Of a stretch of DNA of 10,194 bases, positions 5,801 to 10,194 are shown in pieces. The stretch's first letter is position 1. The number at the start of each line of letters is the position of its first letter. The notes below the pieces were generated by a model, which saw nothing but the letters and a program-made list of their open reading frames with translations, made no database searches and was not told where the DNA came from. The position numbers were made by a program, and so were the translations under genes. The stretch is from Pseudomonadota bacterium (GTDB taxonomy: Bacteria; Pseudomonadota; Gammaproteobacteria; Acidiferrobacterales; Acidiferrobacteraceae), in contig JAJZZU010000066.1 of assembly GCA_021797365.1 (NCBI GenBank), positions 1 through 10,194 of the forward strand, given 5' to 3'.

Positions 5801-7564
5801 CTACGATCGCGCGCGCCGGTTTAACTGTTTTCGCGTGTTCTGGAAAATCCTCATTATGATGGTGCTCTCGGTCTTCCTAATGCGCGGCTCGAGGCTAAAC
5901 TCGCCCATCTGCTTAAATCGCTCTGGGTCTTTTTCGTTTTGCAGATTGGCCAGAAGATGCTGAAAATCCAACCCTATGTTTGCTTTCCGGTTTTCCGCAT
6001 AGCGTTCTGGGCTTATGCCGCCGGCTTCATCCCAGCATGCCATTTCTGCCTCAATCGCCATGAGCAATTTCCTAATCTTTAGAATACCCTCGCTCGCCTT
6101 GGAGTTTTCAATCATTAGGCGTTGATACCGCGTAATGTCGCTTTGGAGAGCCCGATTCTTTTCCACAAGATCTCGAGCATATGACTGGTGACTATTTCCC
6201 TCCGCGATAATCTGCAGTTTGTTATGGGAAACGTCCACTTCCGCATCCGCGACAAATGCCTGCCACACTTTCTCCGTCTCTGTCAAAAAATATTCCGTCG
6301 CCACCGTGTCGTTATTGGCTGTCGCAAAGAATAACCCGCGCACCACGATTTCGAGATGATCTGTATACCAGATGTTCTCCTTCGCTTCTGTCTTTTCCAG
6401 AATGGTGCGCGTGGCCTCTATGTGCCCATACTGCGACGCCAACTTAGCCGCCTGTGTCCATGCTGGCAGAAATCCCTGTCGTTCCTCCAAGGAGCGATCC
6501 CTCCATTCCTGCGCAAAATCGCGGGCGATCTTTATAAACTCACGCTGAAGAACGGGAAGCGCTTTTCCGAACGCAAAGGGGAGACATATCACGCGTCCCT
6601 GGAGAGACGACGGAATATCCGAGGCGTACAACGCTAGTTTCTCTCGATACACATTACCAGCGTCTGGACTAATCAAAATAACAGTAAACTCAGGAGAGAC
6701 GCGCGCCACGTCCCAAAGAATCTGGCGAACATGGTCGTCACGAAACGAATAGCCGACCGCGACCAGAAACTGACAGGTAGCCAAGCGTTTTTTCATCTGC
6801 AGAAGCAACTCGAAAAGCGGCTCTATGTAGGCGAGTTTTTGGGCGGGATACAACATAAGTGCCGTCGCGCGCTCCGTCGTTATCAGACGGACAGTACTAT
6901 CTTTTAGCATGACCGGAATTTTTAGAAAGCGCCCTCTATCTGTGCGATACCATGTGATAGAACCGTGGAGCTTGAATAGCAGAAGGTCCACATTTTGGTC
7001 GTCGAATACCCTGGGATTCCAGTCCTCGCCGAATCCGTCACGGTAGGCAAGGCGATGCTTGGCGCAGAAAACTTCTATCGCGGTATCGTAGTTGAGTGAA
7101 TAGACGGACAGCGGTTTTTCCGAGTCCACGAAGCCGCGCAGGGGATCGAGGTACGCGGTTTTTTCGGGATCAACCACAACTTTCTGCTTAATAAAATCCC
7201 GCAGTGCCTCCAGCACCTTCCTCGGTTCGATCCCGTCGATCTCTACGGGTTGTCTCTGTAAGGCAGCGAGCGGTTCCTGGGGCCAATCCGCGAGCCGTTG
7301 GAGGGTCTCAAGCACCAACTCGACGTCAACAACGCGGCCCTGAGTCTTCGCCCATTCCCGTAGTTTCTCCAAAAGCGCCCGGATCTGGGTGCCCCACCTT
7401 GTCTGCTTTGCAAAATCCTGAATCAGGTGCACAGTATCCGGTACTTGCGCCTCCACGGAGGCCCCAGCTCCGAGCAGGAACGCCACATCGCCCTGCGCAG
7501 GCGCTTTCTGAACGGATACGGCGAATGGCTGGGCCGCGTTTATGGTGTTCTCATTTGGCCACAT
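5801..7564 (-). CDS. SIR2-fold protein, probable NAD-consuming phage-defence effector
   Basis: A 587-residue protein. ATG at 7564 has AAAGGG at 7576-7571 with a 6-base gap. The N-terminal SIR2 domain (about 25-330) shows the Rossmann signature FLLGAGAS (29-36), SLNYD (156-160), KLHGS (198-202) and VGYSFRDDH (270-278). N158 and H200 are the likely catalytic Asn and His, so an active NAD+ hydrolase is expected. This motif set is typical of bacterial defence SIR2 proteins rather than of protein deacetylases, and no zinc-binding Cys quartet is present. The C-terminal part (about 335-587) is helical and charged, with a heptad-like stretch near 455-510; I cannot assign it. It may be the sensor, as in DSR-type proteins, but at 587 residues it is much shorter than those. 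GC content is clearly lower than in the transfer genes: 6061-6120 has 25 G/C of 60 against 45 of 60 at 4081-4140. That suggests acquisition as cargo. Confidence 0.85.
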   Translation of the reverse strand: MWPNENTINAAQPFAVSVQKAPAQGDVAFLLGAGASVEAQVPDTVHLIQDFAKQTRWGTQIRALLEKLREWAKTQGRVVDVELVLETLQRLADWPQEPLAALQRQPVEIDGIEPRKVLEALRDFIKQKVVVDPEKTAYLDPLRGFVDSEKPLSVYSLNYDTAIEVFCAKHRLAYRDGFGEDWNPRVFDDQNVDLLLFKLHGSITWYRTDRGRFLKIPVMLKDSTVRLITTERATALMLYPAQKLAYIEPLFELLLQMKKRLATCQFLVAVGYSFRDDHVRQILWDVARVSPEFTVILISPDAGNVYREKLALYASDIPSSLQGRVICLPFAFGKALPVLQREFIKIARDFAQEWRDRSLEERQGFLPAWTQAAKLASQYGHIEATRTILEKTEAKENIWYTDHLEIVVRGLFFATANNDTVATEYFLTETEKVWQAFVADAEVDVSHNKLQIIAEGNSHQSYARDLVEKNRALQSDITRYQRLMIENSKASEGILKIRKLLMAIEAEMACWDEAGGISPERYAENRKANIGLDFQHLLANLQNEKDPERFKQMGEFSLEPRIRKTESTIIMRIFQNTRKQLNRRARS

Positions 7565-7796
7565 CAGAAGCCCTTTGCTCCGACAGTCAGTGCCGTGACT
7601 TGTGTTCCACCGTTAGCCATAGCTCGCGCCTGTGCTGTCAGCGGCGAATTGTTCCCTACGACCCCTCCGGCTTTGCCTTTGACGCCTCCATGTGCGAGGC
7701 CTTTCGCAAGCTTTTGTCTCTTTGATCCGGAAGCTCTGGGTTCGCCGCCCAAAGCGTCTCGATCAGGAAGTGCTTGATCTCGCCGATACGTGAATT
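7565..7796. other. Gap between the nucleotidyltransferase and SIR2 genes
   Basis: This 232-base stretch holds the possible remnant at 7656-7796. It also holds a 62-codon frame (7564-7752, minus) that would need a TTG start and whose stop overlaps the SIR2 ATG as ATGA. That small frame has a Gly/Ala/Lys-rich, low-complexity product and no good ribosome binding site, so I do not call it a gene. No clear promoter for the SIR2 gene is seen. It may be read through from the upstream pair or from a weak site here. Confidence 0.4.
7656..7796 (-). pseudogene. Possible C-terminal gene remnant in the gap before the SIR2 gene
   Basis: Directly after the TAA of the nucleotidyltransferase (7799-7797) the same frame stays open for 46 codons to TAG at 7658-7656. 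It reads like protein: IGEIKHFLIETLWAANPELP, then a charged Lys/Arg/Glu tail. No ATG or GTG start precedes this part; the only ATG is near its end. It may be the tail of a lost gene, a lost longer end of the nucleotidyltransferase, or chance. No family is recognised. Confidence 0.25.
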
Positions 7797-8345
7797 TTAG
7801 TGCGGTCCAGGCGTATTTTCCGACTCATCTCGCATCTCGGATTCCGATGCCCGCAGTACATCCAGTGCGCGGCGCAAAATGGCAGCATCCATCTGGTCTT
7901 TGGGCCGGACCCCTTGTTTTGTGCGCAAAAGGCCTTCGAGATCCAGCATCGGGATGGTAACCCCATCTATATCCTTGGTAATCCGATGTTGCGCCAGGTC
8001 ATCCCATGTGAGCCCACAAACCGAACCCAGAACATCGACGGTGATCTCGTCGTTGATACGGATTCCGTAATAGATATCCTGTACAAGTAGATCTGTTTCG
8101 CCTGCCAGTTCCTGTGCGGCGCCATCTGGAAGCCGAGACAGCGCAACGATCCAGCGATTGGCATTATCGGCATCGGGGCGCACCAAAATGTCGATGTCTT
8201 CGGATGTCCGGTTGAGCCCTTGAGCGATCAGGGCGTAGCCGCCCACGAGAACATAGTCGACTCCGGCCTCATTCAGGTAACGCGTGACCAGAAGCACGTC
8301 CTGCCACGTTGCAGGCCGGGTGTATTCCTTTTCCTTGGAGGTCAC
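7797..8345 (-). CDS. Nucleotidyltransferase-fold protein (AbiEii/MNT-like), probable toxin of a toxin-antitoxin pair
   Basis: A 182-residue protein starting at GTG 8345, with GGAG at 8357-8354 and an 8-base gap; no in-frame ATG is better placed. The nucleotidyltransferase fold is shown by YVLVGGYALIAQG (31-43), with the Gly-Gly of the first motif. R46, T47 and the metal-binding pair D50/D52 follow in RTSEDIDILV, and the third acidic residue is D104 in TVDVLG. A C-terminal KQGVRPKDQMD (143-153) is characteristic of many AbiEii-like and related proteins. The acidic tail ends GPH. All residues expected for NTP transfer are present, so it may be active. Proteins of this class often act as toxins that modify tRNA or partner proteins, or as antitoxins that AMPylate a HEPN toxin. 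No HEPN gene is visible here. It follows a small gene after 3 bases, so the two form an operon. The SIR2 gene lies 233 bases downstream in the same direction. Confidence 0.8.
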   Translation of the reverse strand: MTSKEKEYTRPATWQDVLLVTRYLNEAGVDYVLVGGYALIAQGLNRTSEDIDILVRPDADNANRWIVALSRLPDGAAQELAGETDLLVQDIYYGIRINDEITVDVLGSVCGLTWDDLAQHRITKDIDGVTIPMLDLEGLLRTKQGVRPKDQMDAAILRRALDVLRASESEMRDESENTPGPH

Positions 8346-8348
8346 CGC

Positions 8349-8723
8349 TCATGCTCCATGAAGATCCGCCGACTGGCGCGCAACAACCGCCAGTGCCCGC
8401 CAGCGCTCCTGATCACGGTTGGCTTCCGCATGCGTCCGGTACCGGAAAATGCCTTTCGGGGTACGGGTGCGCGTTCGGGATAGTTCAACCAATAGTGCCT
8501 GCAGAGCCGTATCCGGCGATCGGGGCTGCCCCATTGGGCGCACCTGCCGGCGTCCGACTACACGCTGCAAAGGCTGCTGGTCGGAGGCGATGTTCGATCG
8601 TTTGTCTGCGTCACGATGCATCTTTTCATTATACTCCGGATTCTGGCTGGCATGGGTTTCGCGGGGATCAAGGGCCTTTAACGCAGTACAATCACTATCA
8701 CGGATGGCATGAGTGTACATCAT
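8349..8723 (-). CDS. Small basic protein paired with the nucleotidyltransferase, possible antitoxin
   Basis: A 124-residue frame whose stop is 3 bases before the nucleotidyltransferase start, so the two are surely co-translated. The well-formed part is the C-terminus: TALQALLVELSR, then RTPKGIFRYRTHAEANRDQE (about 88-107). I associate this segment with small proteins encoded next to nucleotidyltransferases, though I could not check it. The N-terminal third looks less like coding sequence. The start could instead be ATG at 8621 (90 residues, with GGAG 12 bases upstream) because the double ATG at 8723/8720 has no well-spaced binding site. No signal peptide or membrane segment is seen. The likely role is a partner or antitoxin of the downstream enzyme; this is inference from gene pairing. 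Confidence 0.6.
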   Translation of the reverse strand: MMYTHAIRDSDCTALKALDPRETHASQNPEYNEKMHRDADKRSNIASDQQPLQRVVGRRQVRPMGQPRSPDTALQALLVELSRTRTRTPKGIFRYRTHAEANRDQERWRALAVVARQSADLHGA

Positions 8724-8876
8724 CCGGCTCGACGTCCTCCCAATCTGGCAGGATGTTGTTCGGCATAGGGCGTAGTATGCAGCATCGGGATATGAGCTCT
8801 CGCCGGAACTGGTTGAGCTCTGCGTCGTCAGCTTTTTTGCCTATGTCAACTTGGCGTCACCCAGGCGGCCTCGATT
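8724..8876. other. Spacer between the topoisomerase III gene and the small-protein/nucleotidyltransferase pair
   Basis: No clear gene. On the minus strand there is a perfect -35 hexamer TTGACA at 8849-8844, but the bases at the right distance (GACGCA) are not a -10. A short minus-strand frame (8856-8698) reads DDAELNQFRREL and ends PDWEDVEPDDVHSCHP before its TGA. It lacks a good start apart from ATG 8766, which would give 22 residues, and may be a gene tail. The region is lower in GC than the topoisomerase gene and probably marks the right border of the cargo block. Confidence 0.4.
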
Positions 8877-10194
8877 TCACCGCTTTTCCCACTTCGCCCC
8901 CAGCCGTCCGGGATCGTCGCGGTCCGGCCACCAGGCCGTCTTACAGGTCCCGCAGCGGTAGTAATCCTTGCCGGTCTTCGTCTGGTTTTTGAACACGGGC
9001 TTCTTGCACTTCGGGCACTTCGGCCCGGTGGCGGCCGGTGCGGCGTCGCCCGCGGCGGCCTTGTCGCCGAAGGGTCGTCCGGGCTTGCCGTCATCGTCGC
9101 CAAAGAGGGCATTACAGTCCTCGCAGCGCCAGTAGGGCCGCCCGGACTTGCTCATGTGTTTCAGTACCGCGCCCTTGGCGCAGGCCGGGCACGCGGGCGC
9201 CTGGACGCCGTCCAGGAGGGCCGCGCAGACGCGGCGGGCCTCCTCTTCCACGAACCGGGAAAAGTCCGTGGCGTCAGCCTTGCCGGCGGCGATGTCGGCC
9301 AGACGGTCCTCCTGCAGGGCGGTCATGCCGGGATCGCAAAAGGCCGGCAGGATCCGGCGCAGGAGATCCACGAGATCGCATCCGCGATCCGTGGCCACGA
9401 TGTCTTTCTTGTGGCGGTCCGCATAGCCGCGCTCGATCAGGTTTTCCACGATGCGCGCGCGGGTGGCCTCCGTGCCAATGCCCGACGTTTCTTTCAGGCG
9501 CGCCTTCAGGGCCGGATCCTTGACGAACTTGTGGATCCCGGTCAGCGCGGCGATCAGCGTGTCGTCGTTATAAGGCTTGGGTGGCCTGGTTTGTTTCGCG
9601 ATTACGGAGGCGTCCTTGCAGGGCAGTTTGTCGCCTACGCGGAGAATGGGCAGGACACCGTCCTCCCCGTCATCCTCGCTTTCGCCCTTGTCGTCGCGCG
9701 CCGGTAGGTCCCCTTTGAGGGAAAGGGCGGTCCAGCCCGCGCTTTCCACGATGCGCGCGGTGGCCTTGAACCGCTCGCCGGAGGGGAACACGAAAATGGC
9801 CTCGCGGGTCTCGAACCGTTCCGGCTCCATGAAAAGTGCCGTGTAGCTCTCGCAGATCATGGCATACACGGCCCGCGCCTCGCTCGAGACGCCGGCGGGT
9901 AACGCATGGCCGGCCCCGGTGGGAATGATGCCGTAATGGGCCTTCACCTCCGCTGTGTTCCAGGCCGGGTGCTTTCGCGCCGCGTCGACACCGCGGGGAA
10001 TGGCGTTGCCGTGGATCGCCTTTAGGATCCGTGCGGCCTCGCCATGCTGTTCTTCGGGCAGATAGGCGCAGTCGGTGCGCGGATAGGTCGTCGCCTTCGC
10101 CTCGTAGAGTTCCTGCGCGGCCTCGAGCGTCTTCGCGGCCGAAAGACCCAGGCGGCGGTTCGCGGCGCGCTGCAGGGTGGACAGGGCGTAGGGC
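8877..10194 (-). CDS. topB: Topoisomerase III (type IA DNA topoisomerase), C-terminal 438 residues
   Basis: The gene enters from the right edge; its N-terminal Toprim domain is outside the window. An ATG/GTG-based start at 9947 (GTG) would be false, because the frame continues upstream to the edge with clear family sequence. Visible in order: PYALSTLQRAANRRLG; then TTYPRTDCAYLPEE with the catalytic tyrosine codon at 10085-10083; KAHYGIIPTG near 9947; and SGIGTEATRARIVENLIERGY, typical of the family's second DNA-binding region. Two zinc ribbons follow: CPAC/CEDC (about 9196-9114) and CPKC/CGTC (about 9020-8945). The enzyme cuts and passes single-stranded DNA and decatenates plasmid molecules. 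Copies on conjugative elements (TraE of RP4 is one) are thought to help transfer or partition. The high GC matches the transfer genes, not the SIR2 block. The gene ends at TGA 8879-8877 and looks intact in the visible part. Confidence 0.93.
   Translation of the reverse strand, partial: PYALSTLQRAANRRLGLSAAKTLEAAQELYEAKATTYPRTDCAYLPEEQHGEAARILKAIHGNAIPRGVDAARKHPAWNTAEVKAHYGIIPTGAGHALPAGVSSEARAVYAMICESYTALFMEPERFETREAIFVFPSGERFKATARIVESAGWTALSLKGDLPARDDKGESEDDGEDGVLPILRVGDKLPCKDASVIAKQTRPPKPYNDDTLIAALTGIHKFVKDPALKARLKETSGIGTEATRARIVENLIERGYADRHKKDIVATDRGCDLVDLLRRILPAFCDPGMTALQEDRLADIAAGKADATDFSRFVEEEARRVCAALLDGVQAPACPACAKGAVLKHMSKSGRPYWRCEDCNALFGDDDGKPGRPFGDKAAAGDAAPAATGPKCPKCKKPVFKNQTKTGKDYYRCGTCKTAWWPDRDDPGRLGAKWEKR

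Noticed and set aside
7204..7725. 173-codon plus-strand frame opposite the SIR2 start
   Set aside because: Low-complexity Ser/Pro/Arg-rich product with no motif, antisense to the well-supported SIR2 N-terminus.
7564..7752. 62-codon minus frame ending in ATGA overlap with the SIR2 start
   Set aside because: It needs a TTG start, has no good ribosome binding site, and has a Gly/Ala/Lys-rich product. The ATGA overlap alone can be chance.
8628..8633. TATAAT on the minus strand inside the small partner gene
   Set aside because: No -35 and no extended -10 TG. It lies too close to the internal ATG 8621 for a normal leader.
8844..8849. Perfect -35 hexamer TTGACA on the minus strand before the small partner gene
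   Set aside because: No acceptable -10 lies 16-18 bases downstream, so I do not call a promoter.
8877..9947. Topoisomerase gene starting at 9947
   Set aside because: The codon is an internal GTG. The frame continues to the window edge with the catalytic TYPRTD motif, so the gene is longer and cut by the edge.
1..10194. CRISPR arrays, insertion sequences and rRNA or tRNA genes
   Set aside because: I looked for regularly spaced repeats, transposase motifs with terminal inverted repeats, and RNA gene structure, and found none that hold up.

Overview
The window looks like part of a conjugative element (plasmid or integrated ICE) from a GC-rich proteobacterium. The evidence is a set of IncI/Dot-Icm-type (MPF_I) transfer genes, a topoisomerase III gene, and a lower-GC block that looks like cargo. 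I cannot name the host species from the sequence alone.

Left part (1-2673, minus strand): a tightly coupled transfer operon. It is transcribed leftward from an IcmD/DotP-like small membrane protein, to an IcmJ/DotN-like HNH/zinc protein, to a 452-residue protein I do not recognise, to a single-pass membrane protein cut by the window edge. Junctions are very tight: an 8-base overlap, an ATGA overlap, and a ribosome binding site lying on the previous stop codon. Across a 298-base divergent regulatory region, a DotA/TraY homologue (2972-5158, plus strand) reads the other way. It has an extended -10 promoter that fixes its start. A small coiled-coil protein gene (5167-5607, minus) converges on dotA and has its own likely promoter.

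Middle part (5608-8723, minus strand): after a 190-base spacer containing three stem-loops there is a block with visibly lower GC. It holds a 587-residue SIR2-fold protein, a 233-base gap with a possible gene remnant, a small nucleotidyltransferase of the AbiEii/MNT type, and a small protein 3 bases upstream of it. I read this as a candidate anti-phage/toxin-antitoxin cargo island carried by the conjugative element. The SIR2 protein would be expected to consume NAD+, and the nucleotidyltransferase pair resembles toxin-antitoxin modules. This role is inference.

Right part (8877-10194, minus strand): the C-terminal two thirds of a type IA topoisomerase (topoisomerase III) with the catalytic tyrosine motif and two C-terminal zinc ribbons. 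Its N-terminal Toprim part lies beyond the right edge. Topoisomerase III genes are common partners of conjugation and plasmid maintenance loci.

Three intergenic regions carry the same 7-base word, ATAACCG, each oriented toward the gene it precedes (icmD-like, dotA-like, small coiled-coil gene). This may be a shared control element for the transfer genes.
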